A DNA stretch of 64,000 nucleotides from Collinsella sp. (GTDB lineage Bacteria; Actinomycetota; Coriobacteriia; Coriobacteriales; Coriobacteriaceae), in the NCBI GenBank assembly GCA_019414045.1, contig DXMW01000032.1, positions 1-64,000 on the forward strand, read 5' to 3'. Made by a program: the position numbers and the translations under genes. Under the pieces are notes generated by a model, which was not told the DNA's origin, ran no database searches, and saw only the letters and a list, made by a program, of their open reading frames with translations. This document shows positions 27,417-36,217 of the stretch, in pieces (position 1 is the stretch's first letter; each line of letters begins with the position of its first letter).

Positions 27417-27535
27417 GCTCCGCCCTCCAAGAGTCAGCAATCTAAATCGGAATCTTGGAAAAGCATGAGGGCAAAGCTGTCAGCTATGTGTTACAAGGCG
27501 TCAATAATCACTTGATGCCTCGAAGCCAATTAATC

Positions 27536-28426
27536 TCACGAAGCAAGATGACGCAATAGGTGCAGAAAAACCGTCTGGTGTCGATCAGTCCAGGAATTTT
27601 GCCGATAGCAAAAGTAGATAGGCAAGGTTACATCACGCGAACCTTCAATGGAGCACTCACTCACTTCTGACCCATCCGATGCGAGAGAGGACCCAGACAA
27701 ACTCAATATCAATCCCCCGGCTTGAAGAAACTCAGTCTGAGCCCTGCTTCCGTATTCAACATCACGGAAGCGAAAATTGACGAGCTGGGCTTCGGGACAT
27801 TGATTGATTGCATTGAGACAGGGTGACAAATTAATGGGAACAGCGAGCCTGCCGCCCAGTAACTCGCGAATGGTCATGGCGCCCACAGATTGATGACCCG
27901 CTGGGCATGAAAGAACCTTGAGCTCCTTTTCACCCAAATATTTTGAAGAAAGGACGCTGTCCCGTGGTTCCTCGAATGAGATAGCCGCATCCGAAATGCC
28001 AAGCACAAGTGATTCAAAGCATGTAGCCGTTGGCTGATGCCACACATCAAGGTGAATCTGAGGGTGCGAGCGTTCAAACGAGTCATACCAGCTTTCGGCA
28101 AAAAGGCGCCCCCGCCCATGAAGGCAGGGGGCGTAAAGACGAAAGTGGCCATCGGGCGAAACGCCGTCGCCCCTCGATTGAGCGTACTTTTTGAGATCGT
28201 CGACTTGTGTCAGGATCACGCGTGCACGACGCGCAAATTCTCTGCCCGCCGGAGACAAAACAGCCTCCCCCGCCGATCGGTCGAGCAAAACAATCTGATA
28301 CTCAGATTCCAACTTTTTGATTGCCGACGAAACGGCCTGCGGACTCACATGAACGGCGCGAGCTGCTTTGCGCACACCGCCATAGTTCGCTACCGCTTGA
28401 AGGTATTCGAGTTGAGAAAGCTGCAT
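27536..28426 (-). CDS. LysR family transcriptional regulator
   Basis: This 296-residue regulator has an N-terminal winged helix-turn-helix (LEYLQAVANYGGVRKAARAVHVSPQAVSSAIKKLE) and a C-terminal periplasmic-binding-like effector domain (residues 90-290). The DNA-binding part is well conserved and the effector domain is divergent, with several Cys. It has the same lower GC content as the adjacent MFS gene, so the pair may have been acquired together. Unusually for LysR pairs, the likely target is downstream on the same strand and not divergent. Confidence 0.87.
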   Translation of the reverse strand: MQLSQLEYLQAVANYGGVRKAARAVHVSPQAVSSAIKKLESEYQIVLLDRSAGEAVLSPAGREFARRARVILTQVDDLKKYAQSRGDGVSPDGHFRLYAPCLHGRGRLFAESWYDSFERSHPQIHLDVWHQPTATCFESLVLGISDAAISFEEPRDSVLSSKYLGEKELKVLSCPAGHQSVGAMTIRELLGGRLAVPINLSPCLNAINQCPEAQLVNFRFRDVEYGSRAQTEFLQAGGLILSLSGSSLASDGSEVSECSIEGSRDVTLPIYFCYRQNSWTDRHQTVFLHLLRHLAS

Positions 28427-28467
28427 AGATTACTCCAAAGGCAGCCAAGTCGACGGGCTACGCGTCC

Positions 28468-28803
28468 TCAGATGAGGTTCTCGCCCAGGCTCTTGCCGCC
28501 GAGGACGTGCATGTGGAAGTGCATGACGGTCTGGCCGGCGTTAACGCCCTTGTTGGAGATGACGCGGAAACCGTCCTCCAGACCCTTGGCCTTGGCGACC
28601 TCCTGGATGGCGTGGGCCATGGCGCCCATGGTCTCGGCAGGCACGCTGTCGGCGATGTCGCTGTAGTGCTTCTTAGGGATCACGAGCGTGTGGACCGGCG
28701 CCTGCGGGTTGAGGTCGTCGAAGGCGATGACCTGGTCGTCCTCATAGACAACGGTCGAGGGGATCTCGTGGTTGGCAATTTTACAGAAGATGCAATCGCA
28801 CAT
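28468..28803 (-). CDS. hinT: HIT family protein (HinT-like)
   Basis: This 111-residue protein has the full HIT triad HFHMHVLGG near the C-terminus and the N-terminal DCIFCKIAN zinc-type pattern typical of HinT. Relatives hydrolyse adenosine phosphoramidates and acyl-AMP adducts. It stands 50 bases downstream of xseB on the same strand and may be the last gene of an xseA-xseB-hinT unit. An AAAGGA ribosome site precedes the ATG. Confidence 0.92.
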   Translation of the reverse strand: MCDCIFCKIANHEIPSTVVYEDDQVIAFDDLNPQAPVHTLVIPKKHYSDIADSVPAETMGAMAHAIQEVAKAKGLEDGFRVISNKGVNAGQTVMHFHMHVLGGKSLGENLI

Positions 28804-28852
28804 AGCTGGTTCCTTTCTTACAGACCAAGGTAATTATATTTGGTCGAGATGC

Positions 28853-29119
28853 TTAGAACGAAAGGTTATCATCGGTGTTGGCGGCCTCGCCGTCGGCGAG
28901 CACGTCGTTGCCGTCGACGTCCTTAAGGAGCACCGAGACCTTCTGCTCGGCATCGGACAGGCGGGTGCGCAGGCTTTTGAGGAGCTCGACGCCGCGGGTG
29001 TAGCTCTCGAGCGACTCCTCGAGCTCCATATCGCCCGACTCCAGGCTGCGGATGATGAGCTCCAGCTCCTGCGAGGCCTGCTTGTACGTAAGCTGCTCTA
29101 CCGGGGTCTTCTCTGCCAT
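28853..29119 (-). CDS. xseB: Exodeoxyribonuclease VII small subunit
   Basis: This 88-residue helical protein has the family pattern LTYKQASQELELIIRSLESGDMELEESLESYTRGVELL. Several small subunits bind one large subunit to form exonuclease VII, which degrades single-stranded DNA. It follows xseA with a gap of about 40 bases and an AGGAAAGGAAA ribosome site. The acidic tail is longer than in many relatives. Confidence 0.92.
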   Translation of the reverse strand: MAEKTPVEQLTYKQASQELELIIRSLESGDMELEESLESYTRGVELLKSLRTRLSDAEQKVSVLLKDVDGNDVLADGEAANTDDNLSF

Positions 29120-29161
29120 ATCTGTTTCCTTTCCTAAGGGTCTATCACTGCGAAACGCGGT

Positions 29162-30613
29162 CTACTCGACCGTATCGACCGTTGCTGCCACGTTGCCGTC
29201 TGCCATGCGCACGCGAATGGCGTCGCCAGGCTTAAAGGTCTTGGCACTCGTAGCCACACCATCATCGCTGTACGCGATGGAATAGCCGCGAGCAAGCACT
29301 TTGAGCGGCGACAGGGCATCGAGCGACGCTGCCGCACGGCTCAGGTCGGACGCTGGCTTGCTGAGCATCGTGCGCCCTTGATGCTCTAGGCGGGAACTCG
29401 CAAGCGTGAGCGCATGGCGCTTACCATCGAGCCCCGAGGTGCTTGTAATCAGACGCTCGGGCAAGCGCTCAAAGTTGGAGCGGAATGTCCCGACCGAGCG
29501 TACTATGGCGCCCGACAGGCGATCGGCAGTCAGCGCAAGCTCCGATTCGCGACGGTCGACCATAAATGTGGGGTCGTTGAGGCACGGGCGACACGCAGCC
29601 GCATCGAGCGCATCGCCCAAGCGAGCCGTATAGGTATCCCAGGCACGGCGACCGCGCTGATCGAGCATCTCCAGGTCGACCTGGGCCGACCCAATCATCG
29701 ATGCCATCGCGGCACCCAGACGCTGATGGCGCGCCTCGAGCACATCGGCCAACTCCGTCATAGCCGGCGCCACCGATTCTGCCGCCGCCGTGGGCGTGGA
29801 GGCGCGACGGTCGCTCACCATATCGCAGATCGAGGTATCGGGCTCATGACCAATGCCGGTCACCACGGGCACAGGACAAGCCGCCACCGCGCGGGCAAGT
29901 TCCTCGTCATTAAAGGTCATGAGGTCCTCAAAGGAGCCGCCGCCGCGCACCAGCAAAATACAGTCGGGCGCCGGCGTAATGGAAGCGGCGCGGCGCAAGC
30001 CCTCAATGAGCTCGGCCGGCGCACCCTCGCCTTGAACCTTGGCGCCCACACAGACGAGCTCGACAAGCGGGTTGCGACGACGCAATGTGCGCTTGACGTC
30101 GTCGATTACGGCACCCGAAAGCGAGGTGACGACCGCCACGCGGGAGCAGAACACCGGGATGCGGCGCTTGCGCGCTTCGTCCATCAGGCCCTCGCGGCGT
30201 AGCTTTTCGGCCAGTTGCGCCACTTGTTGACGCAGCAGACCCTCCCCCGCCAGCGAGAACGAGCGGGCAACGAAGCTCATGCGACCCGTAGGCTTGTAGA
30301 GATTGAAGCTGCCCTTAAAGCTTACCTGCATGCCGTCGCGCAAGTCGAAGGTGCGCTTGAGGTAGGCGCCCTTCCAGATGATGCAGTCGACGGCGGCCGA
30401 GTCGTCTTTAATCTGGAAGTAGCAGTGGCCGCTTCGGGCGTTGGGACCACGGAAACCCGTGACCTCGCCCAGGACACTCAGCTGCGGAATGGCATCGAGC
30501 GCACCGGCGGCGATCTCTACCGCCTGGCTCACGCTGAGCTCCTTACGCTCCTGCTCGTCCGAACCGTCGAACTCGGCGGAAACGGCATTGCCGGTTAGAT
30601 TCCAGCCTGCCAC
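29162..30613 (-). CDS. xseA: Exodeoxyribonuclease VII large subunit
   Basis: This 483-residue protein has an N-terminal OB-fold (LSVLGEVTGFRG, SGHCYFQIKD) and a catalytic core with VTSLSGAVIDDVKRTLRRRNP, LVRGGGSFEDLMTFNDE, TGIGHEPDTSICDMVSDRRASTPTAAAE, then a coiled-coil region and a C-terminal SLDALSPLKVLARGYSI segment. The start is taken as GTG at 30613, because AAAGGAGG lies six bases upstream. Two in-frame ATG codons at 30640 and 30631 lie at or upstream of that site. It works with xseB directly downstream. Confidence 0.92.
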   Translation of the reverse strand: MAGWNLTGNAVSAEFDGSDEQERKELSVSQAVEIAAGALDAIPQLSVLGEVTGFRGPNARSGHCYFQIKDDSAAVDCIIWKGAYLKRTFDLRDGMQVSFKGSFNLYKPTGRMSFVARSFSLAGEGLLRQQVAQLAEKLRREGLMDEARKRRIPVFCSRVAVVTSLSGAVIDDVKRTLRRRNPLVELVCVGAKVQGEGAPAELIEGLRRAASITPAPDCILLVRGGGSFEDLMTFNDEELARAVAACPVPVVTGIGHEPDTSICDMVSDRRASTPTAAAESVAPAMTELADVLEARHQRLGAAMASMIGSAQVDLEMLDQRGRRAWDTYTARLGDALDAAACRPCLNDPTFMVDRRESELALTADRLSGAIVRSVGTFRSNFERLPERLITSTSGLDGKRHALTLASSRLEHQGRTMLSKPASDLSRAAASLDALSPLKVLARGYSIAYSDDGVATSAKTFKPGDAIRVRMADGNVAATVDTVE

Positions 30614-30682
30614 GCAGCCTCCTTTCGTCATCGTGCACAAGGGCTCCGGCCCTGCGCAAATTCAAGTCCAACACATAGTACA

Positions 30683-30712
30683 GCGCCGCGAGGACACGAA
30701 TCCCCGCGGCGC
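30683..30712 (-). terminator. GC-rich hairpin between the YugP-like gene and xseA
   Basis: GCGCCGCG (30683-30690) pairs with CGCGGCGC (30705-30712). It lies 17 bases past the protease stop codon. No clear T-run follows on the minus strand, so termination strength is uncertain. Confidence 0.4.
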
Positions 30713-30728
30713 CTGCCTGTCCCATTTG

Positions 30729-31433
30729 TTATCGGTTGGAGTTTCTGTTGTAGCGAGCCATAAGATAGAGCAGCTGAATAATCGAGGTGAGCGCAGCGGC
30801 AACATAGGTAAGCGCGGCGGCCGTCAGCACCTTCTTGGCACCGTTGACCTGCTTGGAACTCATGCCCGACTGCTCGATATACGCCACGGCGCGGCGGCTG
30901 GCGTCAATCTCGACCGGCAGCGTAACGAGCTGGAACAGCACGCTAAACGAGAAGAAGATCAGCGCGAGGGTCGTGAGTCCCGCGATGTTCATAAACAGGC
31001 CCAAGAGCAACACGATGGTCCAGGTGTTCTGGGTAAAGTTGACGACCGGCACGAGGGCGGTACGTACCTTCATCATGGCATAGCCGCTTTGACGCTGGGC
31101 GGCATGGCCCGCCTCGTGGCAGGCGACGGCAACGCTTGCGACCGTACCGCCCGAACGATTGGCATCCGACAGATACAGGTTGTTGTCCTGCGGGTTGTAA
31201 TGGTCGGTGAGCTCGCCAGCGACACCCTTGATACCCACGGCGTTGCAACCGTTGGCGTCGAGCATGCGGCGAGCGACCGTGGCACCCGTGTCGCCGTCCG
31301 AGCGAACCTTGGACCAGGTCTTGTACGTCGAGTTGATATAGCTCTGCGCAGCAAGGCCAAGCACTGTACAAACAAGAACAACCAGCAGGTACAGCGGGTC
31401 GATGCCAAAGCCGTATCCATAGTAATAGGGCAT
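30729..31433 (-). CDS. YugP-like zinc metallopeptidase
   Basis: This 234-residue membrane protein belongs to the YugP family (Zn_peptidase_2). It has an N-terminal transmembrane helix, the metal site CHEAGHAAQ and two or more later hydrophobic helices (residues 120-165 and 195-225). The active site would be cytosolic or at the membrane face. The tyrosine-rich start MPYYYGYGFG is typical. The start at 31433 is fixed by GGAGG about eight bases upstream. Its substrate is unknown; a membrane quality-control role is inferred for the family. Confidence 0.85.
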   Translation of the reverse strand: MPYYYGYGFGIDPLYLLVVLVCTVLGLAAQSYINSTYKTWSKVRSDGDTGATVARRMLDANGCNAVGIKGVAGELTDHYNPQDNNLYLSDANRSGGTVASVAVACHEAGHAAQRQSGYAMMKVRTALVPVVNFTQNTWTIVLLLGLFMNIAGLTTLALIFFSFSVLFQLVTLPVEIDASRRAVAYIEQSGMSSKQVNGAKKVLTAAALTYVAAALTSIIQLLYLMARYNRNSNR

Positions 31434-31517
31434 GCAAATTCCTCCGAATCGAGTTACACGTTGGAGGCATTCTACCCACTCGCCCAGCAGGCAAGTCAGC
31501 ATCGATGTTTAGGCATT

Positions 31518-31664
31518 GTCAGCGAAAACGGCCGAGAGCGAGCAAGGTGACGTGAAAGAGAAGCGACGCGTACTTTGGTACGCGAGCGACGATTGAACGT
31601 CAGATTGCCGCTCTCGGCCGTTTGCAGCGTCGAGCTGTTACGCGGTTTGGAAAAACCGCGTAAC
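31518..31664 (-). repeat. Covarying hairpin element, copy 2
   Basis: The 14-bp outer stem (31526-31539 with 31610-31623) differs entirely in sequence from copy 1 but stays perfectly paired. TGACGT (31548-31553) pairs with ACGTCA (31597-31602). The apical hairpin is CGCGTAC-TTTG-GTACGCG (31567-31584). The separate hairpin GTTACGCGGTTT/AAACCGCGTAAC (31637-31664) ends seven bases from the rnd stop codon. Conserved segments AGCAAGGTGACGTGAAAGAG and CGATTGAACGTCAGATTGCC are unchanged. Confidence 0.8.
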
Positions 31665-31671
31665 TATATAG

Positions 31672-32805
31672 CTATAACAACTCAATCTTTCCGTCCTTCA
31701 CGGTGAGGCCCATGTTGCCGGAAAGCAGATCGTCCAGGCGCGAGCCCACAAGCTCAAAGCGCCAGCCTTCGCGCAGGGGACTCTGCTCGGGATGCTCAAT
31801 ATAGTCGGCCAGGTCATCGCGCGAGGCAATGACCGAGGTCGCCACGCCCGAGCGCTCGGCAACCAGGCGAATAAGCGCATACATAAGATCGGTCACGCTC
31901 TCCAGCTCCGGAGAGATCTGACGATGTCCGCGCACCATAAGCGGCAGGCGATCGTGCGGACAGCTCGCACCGCGCTTGATGGCCATGAGCGCGCCGTCCA
32001 CATCGCGCTCCCCCAGCTGGTCGGTGCCGCGGATGCTGCGGAACTCCTCGACGCGCACGGGATTGCGCTTGACGAGCGCCAGCAGCGTATCGTCGGACAT
32101 GACCCACTTGCGCGGGATGTTGCGGCGCTCGGCGCGGTCCTCGCGCCAGGCGGCGAGCTCGCGCGCGATGCCCAACTGGTGACGGCTGCACGAGTTGATG
32201 CGCTTGACCTTGCGGAATGCCTCATGGCGGTCGGCGCGGTAGTGCGACTCGTCGGCAAGCGGGCGCAGCTCATCGAGCACCCAATCCACACGGCCCAGCT
32301 CGCGTAGGCGGCTCATCATCTCGGTATAGGCGACAATCAGGTACTTGACGTCATCGATCGCGTACTCAATCTGCTTATCGGTCAGCGGGCGGCGCGACCA
32401 ATCGGTCAGTGACTCGGTCTTGGGCAATGAGACACCGCAAAACGTCTGCACGAGCGCGCCGTAGGAAATCTGCTGGCGCTCGCCCAAAAAGGCGGCGGCC
32501 ACCTGCGTGTCAAAAATGGGACGCGGCAGCGCGCCCACGGTATGGAGCATAACCTCCATATCCTGCGAGCAGGCGTGAAATACCTTGGTCACGCTCTCGT
32601 CGGCCATGAGTTCGGCCAAGGGAGACAGGTCGTCGATCACCAGAGGATCGACCGCGACGCTCTCGGCAGGGGTGGCAATCTGAACCAAGCACAGGCGCGG
32701 GTGGAACGTGCGCTCGCGCAAAAACTCGGTATCGACGGCAATCGCGTCGAACTCGCGGGCGCGCTGACAAAAGTCGAGCAGAGCCTGATGTGTGGAAATG
32801 TACAT
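31672..32805 (-). CDS. rnd: Ribonuclease D
   Basis: This 377-residue DEDD exonuclease trims 3-prime ends of structured RNA including tRNA precursors. Motif I is AVDTEFLRE, motif II is VFHACSQDMEVM, and motif III is near QIEYAIDDVKYL with the Tyr. It has a HRDC-type domain around residues 210-285 (ELAAWREDRAERRNIPRKWVM). The start at 32805 agrees with homologues; the ribosome site is weak and an upstream in-frame ATG exists. Its 3-prime flank carries copy 2 of the covarying hairpin element. Confidence 0.9.
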   Translation of the reverse strand: MYISTHQALLDFCQRAREFDAIAVDTEFLRERTFHPRLCLVQIATPAESVAVDPLVIDDLSPLAELMADESVTKVFHACSQDMEVMLHTVGALPRPIFDTQVAAAFLGERQQISYGALVQTFCGVSLPKTESLTDWSRRPLTDKQIEYAIDDVKYLIVAYTEMMSRLRELGRVDWVLDELRPLADESHYRADRHEAFRKVKRINSCSRHQLGIARELAAWREDRAERRNIPRKWVMSDDTLLALVKRNPVRVEEFRSIRGTDQLGERDVDGALMAIKRGASCPHDRLPLMVRGHRQISPELESVTDLMYALIRLVAERSGVATSVIASRDDLADYIEHPEQSPLREGWRFELVGSRLDDLLSGNMGLTVKDGKIELL

Positions 32806-32903
32806 ATCAACCCATCGAATAAGGTTAGGCCCGAAAAACACGGGTAGGATATCGGCATTGCCCTACAACTATACTCGGTTAGTCACAGAACGGGAACGTA
32901 AGT

Positions 32904-33821
32904 ATGCGCTGCCTTATCATCCACAACCCGGCATCGGGCCCCAGCTCAGATGAAATCTACGCGTTCACGCACGCCCTCGCGCAGGGCGGCGACGAGGTCG
33001 TGATGCGTTTTATCGGCGATGGCATGGAACCCGAGGACGCCGTGGCAGACGTGCGCGAGTTTGATCGCGTGGTGATTTCGGGCGGCGACGGCACCGTCTC
33101 CAACGTGCTCGACCAAATGCGCGGATGCGGCGTCCCCACGCTCGTCTTCCCCTCCGGTACGGCCTGCCTGTTCTTCAATAACATCGGTAATGCCCCCGAG
33201 GCAGCGGCACTTGCCAAGGCCTGCCGCGCCGGTCGCACGGTCAAAGTGGACATGGGCGAGCTCTTTTGGCTCGACGAGAACGGCAACGAGAAGCGCCACG
33301 GCTTTATCATCATCGCCGGCTCGGGCTTCGATGCCGAGATCATGATGAAGGCCGCCCCCACCAAAAACGACATCGGCGAGATCGCCTACTTCCTCTCCGC
33401 GCTCGCCACGCCCAACCCCACGGTGGCGCACTTTACCATCGAGCATGACGGCATTGTCGAGGAGCTCGATGGCATCTGCTGCATGGCCGGCAACACCTCG
33501 GTCATCCAAAACGACATCAACCTGTTCCCCGATTGCCGCATGAACGACGGCATGGTCGACATCGCGGTCATCGAGCCCGTAAAAACCGTGCAGCTGCTCC
33601 CGACCGTGATCACCGCCGCGCTCGACCCCGCCGGCAAGGTGCTCGGTCGTCCGCAGTTTAAGATCATCCAGACCAAGGAAGCCAAGATCACCTGCACCCC
33701 GTCGCTGGGCATGCAGTTCGATGGCGAGATTATCTCCAGCAATTCGGGCGTCTTTGGAGCCCGCGCGCTTCCGCAATGCCTCGACCTCATCGTCGACGAA
33801 TTCTCACCGCTCGGAAAATAG
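32904..33821 (+). CDS. Diacylglycerol kinase family lipid kinase, divergent
   Basis: This 305-residue protein has the DAGK/YegS fold: an opening CLIIHNPASGPSSDE, ISGGDGTVSNVLDQM (the GGDGT nucleotide loop) and a C-terminal beta domain. The usual GTxNDxAR segment is replaced by SGTACLFFNNIGN, so substrate or activity may be altered. It probably phosphorylates a lipid or sphingoid-like acceptor at the membrane. It is followed after nine bases by a 30-residue membrane protein gene, likely co-transcribed. Confidence 0.8.
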   Translation: MRCLIIHNPASGPSSDEIYAFTHALAQGGDEVVMRFIGDGMEPEDAVADVREFDRVVISGGDGTVSNVLDQMRGCGVPTLVFPSGTACLFFNNIGNAPEAAALAKACRAGRTVKVDMGELFWLDENGNEKRHGFIIIAGSGFDAEIMMKAAPTKNDIGEIAYFLSALATPNPTVAHFTIEHDGIVEELDGICCMAGNTSVIQNDINLFPDCRMNDGMVDIAVIEPVKTVQLLPTVITAALDPAGKVLGRPQFKIIQTKEAKITCTPSLGMQFDGEIISSNSGVFGARALPQCLDLIVDEFSPLGK

Positions 33822-33830
33822 GAGGACCCC

Positions 33831-33923
33831 ATGAACGACAATCCCCTGATCGGCTTTATTGTCATCGTCTTGGCCATGCTCGTCGGTTACGCCATCAACG
33901 TGATTCACCGCCGAAAGAAGTAA
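33831..33923 (+). CDS. 30-residue single-span membrane protein
   Basis: A short frame opens with ATG five bases after a perfect AGGAGG ribosome site and directly follows the lipid kinase stop codon. The peptide starts MNDNPLIGF, continues with a hydrophobic helix (IVIVLAMLVGYAINVI) and ends in basic HRRKK. This is the pattern of small membrane proteins that modulate larger partners. A terminator follows 39 bases later. Translation is likely from the ribosome site, but there is no homology evidence. Confidence 0.6.
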   Translation: MNDNPLIGFIVIVLAMLVGYAINVIHRRKK

Positions 33924-33961
33924 ATCCACATTGGTATGATATTCATCCAGTTATCGACTCT

Positions 33962-33999
33962 CCCGCTGTTTATGCATTCGTCAAACAGCGGGGGATTTT
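33962..33999 (+). terminator. Terminator after the small membrane protein gene
   Basis: CCCGCTGTTT (33962-33971) pairs perfectly with AAACAGCGGG (33983-33992), followed by GGATTTTCATTTC. Confidence 0.8.
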
Positions 34000-34086
34000 C
34001 ATTTCGGGCATTCCCAGCTACTTTATTCGACTACAGTAATTACAGGGCGTCTTTATTAAAGTAAAGCTGCAAACTGAGTACGATTA

Positions 34087-34210
34087 ACCGTTCATCGCAT
34101 ATTTCATCACGCTTATCGAGTAAGTTTCTTTCATAGATGAATATTGTTTCCAGTTCGTTACGCTAATGAGGTGTCTTTATTGGCTGAAGCCCTCTGGCGA
34201 CAGAGGGCTT
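34087..34210 (+). promoter_or_regulatory. Upstream region of the C69 peptidase: ACCGTTC box and leader hairpin
   Basis: ACCGTTCATCGCA (34087-34099) matches 13 bases of the distal box of arcA copy 2 and sits about 140 bases from the start codon, as there. Near the gene, a 10-bp hairpin AAGCCCTCTG/CAGAGGGCTT with a GCGA loop (34187-34210) is followed by TCGC, ten bases before the ribosome site. The rest of 33924-34229 is AT-rich and holds no gene. Confidence 0.4.
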
Positions 34211-34229
34211 TCGCACGCTGGGAGGGAAA

Positions 34230-36173
34230 ATGAGGAAAACTCGCCCCGTCAACGTGCTCAAGAAGCTAGGCATAGGCCTCGCCTTTGGAGCTGCGACCAT
34301 CATGTCCATGCCGACATCTGCGCTCGCCTGCACGCAGATGTACATGGGCAAAAACCTAACAGCCGACGGCAACACATATTATGGTCGCGCCGAGGACTTT
34401 GGCCCGCGCTACCTCAAGCACTTTGGCATTGAGCCGTCGCATGCCCCCGGGTATACCTACGGCTCAGACGAGTCCGACTTCTCATACAGGTCGACCAAGA
34501 CTACATATCGTTATAGCTACGTGCGCGATCATCCTTCGCAGTGGCACGGGCGCTATGATGCCTACTCTGAGGCAGGCATCAACGAGAAGGGCGTGTCCTG
34601 CTCCGCAACGCTGACCACCAACATGAACGATAAAGCCGCCAAGGCAGACCCCCTGACCGACACTGGCATTGGCGAGTATAGCTACGGCAGCGTTATCTTA
34701 GGCGAAAGTGCCAAAGCACGTGAGGGTGTCGAGCTCCTCGGCAAGATCATCGACGAGCAGGGCGCCAACGGCAACGATCAGATTATCATCGCCGACAGCA
34801 ACGAGACTTGGCTGTTTGCCGCACTTTCCGGCCACCAGTGGATCGCCATGAAGCTCGCCGATGACGTCGCCTCACTCAACCCCAACATCGGCGGACTCAA
34901 TTACGATGTCAACCTTGATGACGCCGAGAACTGCCTCCACTCCGAGGGCATCCAGACCATGCCCGAGAAAAATGGCTTCGCCGAGTACACCGACGGCAAG
35001 TTCGACGTTGCCAAGACCTATGGCAAAAGCGTCGCCGATTCCGGCGTTCATCAGTGGACTCGCTATGTCCAGGGCCGCAATTACTTCATGGCCCCGTTGA
35101 CCAAGGGTGCGGATTACGACATCGTCACGGTTAAACCGGAAAAAGGCCCCGACCAAATCGGAGCCATGGTCAGCGAGATCCAGCCCCTGTTCTTCAAGCC
35201 CGGCAAGTCCGACTGGAACACATTTGAGATGATCCGTGCATTTGGCAACCGCGGCGAAAATGTCCCCGGCCTCAACGCCAACACCGACGGTGTCTACGCC
35301 ATCGGCACCGAAAGAAGCACCGAGACCAACCTCTTCCAGATCCGTCAGGGCATGGACCCCGAGATCACGACCATTCAGTGGGAGATGCTCTCCCGCGCCG
35401 CCTACTCCGTCGCTATTCCTCTGTACTCTGCACTGCTCACCGAGGTCAGCCCCTACTTCAGCAATCAGGATGTCTCCTACGATCACTGCGAAGAGACGGA
35501 CATCGTGAACAACGAGGAGCCCGAGAACTCCATCAACTACGTCCTCATGGACATTAGTTCCCTCTGCTACGAGCACCGCGAGCAGCTCGGCACCGGCGTT
35601 CGCGCCTACCTCGACGCTCTCCAGAACGAGCTCATCGAGCAGAACCTTGAGGTCGATGCTGCTATGCAGGCCGAGACCACCACTGAGGGCCGCACCGCCC
35701 TGGCAAACAAGGCCGGCAAGGCTGCCACTGAGAACACCTACGTCAAGTGCAAGGCCCTGCTCCAGGAGATGCGCGCTTATCTGAAGGCTGAGGATTTCAG
35801 CACGCCCTTCACCCCGAGCGACCTGAACACCGAGACCAACGGCCTCAAGGTGTCCATCACCTACGCCAAGGACGCTCTTGCCACCGACCCGGTAACCCCG
35901 GATCAGCCTGGTACTCCTGAGCAGCCCGGTACCCCCGAGCAGCCCGCTAAGCCCGAGCAGCCCGCTAAGCCCGAGCAGCCCACCACCAAGCCCGAGAAGC
36001 CTGGCAAGTCCGACACCACGACCACAGTAACCACCAACAAGACGAACACCAAGGGCGGCCTGCCCACCACTGGCGATCGTTTTGATGGCCGCATGGTGGC
36101 CGCATTCGCCATCGCTGGCGTTGCCGTCATCTCCGCAGGCGGTTACTTCCTCTACCGTCGCAATAAGGAGTAA
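34230..36173 (+). CDS. LPxTG-anchored C69 family dipeptidase
   Basis: This 647-residue surface protein has a signal peptide ending SALA at residue 33. Cleavage exposes Cys34 (CTQMYMGKN), the expected Ntn-hydrolase nucleophile of C69 peptidases. The catalytic domain spans about 34-420 (NTYYGRAEDFG, NEKGVSCSAT, ADSNETWLFAALSGHQW). A helical region, a Pro-Glu-Gln-Pro-Gly/Ala-Lys repeat wall spacer (about 555-590), LPTTGD, a hydrophobic helix and RRNKE form a sortase sorting signal. Secreted dipeptidases of this family release dipeptides such as those rich in proline or from bile or food proteins; substrate is unknown. A GGGAGG ribosome site is present. Confidence 0.88.
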   Translation: MRKTRPVNVLKKLGIGLAFGAATIMSMPTSALACTQMYMGKNLTADGNTYYGRAEDFGPRYLKHFGIEPSHAPGYTYGSDESDFSYRSTKTTYRYSYVRDHPSQWHGRYDAYSEAGINEKGVSCSATLTTNMNDKAAKADPLTDTGIGEYSYGSVILGESAKAREGVELLGKIIDEQGANGNDQIIIADSNETWLFAALSGHQWIAMKLADDVASLNPNIGGLNYDVNLDDAENCLHSEGIQTMPEKNGFAEYTDGKFDVAKTYGKSVADSGVHQWTRYVQGRNYFMAPLTKGADYDIVTVKPEKGPDQIGAMVSEIQPLFFKPGKSDWNTFEMIRAFGNRGENVPGLNANTDGVYAIGTERSTETNLFQIRQGMDPEITTIQWEMLSRAAYSVAIPLYSALLTEVSPYFSNQDVSYDHCEETDIVNNEEPENSINYVLMDISSLCYEHREQLGTGVRAYLDALQNELIEQNLEVDAAMQAETTTEGRTALANKAGKAATENTYVKCKALLQEMRAYLKAEDFSTPFTPSDLNTETNGLKVSITYAKDALATDPVTPDQPGTPEQPGTPEQPAKPEQPAKPEQPTTKPEKPGKSDTTTTVTTNKTNTKGGLPTTGDRFDGRMVAAFAIAGVAVISAGGYFLYRRNKE

Positions 36174-36185
36174 CGTCTTAGCTGA

Positions 36186-36217
36186 GTGGGCGAGGCAGCA
36201 ATGGCAGCCTCGCCCAC
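36186..36217 (+). terminator. Terminator of the C69 peptidase gene
   Basis: GTGGGCGAGGC (36186-36196) pairs perfectly with GCCTCGCCCAC (36207-36217). The TTAGCCCACTCTTTT tail is interrupted. Confidence 0.7.
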
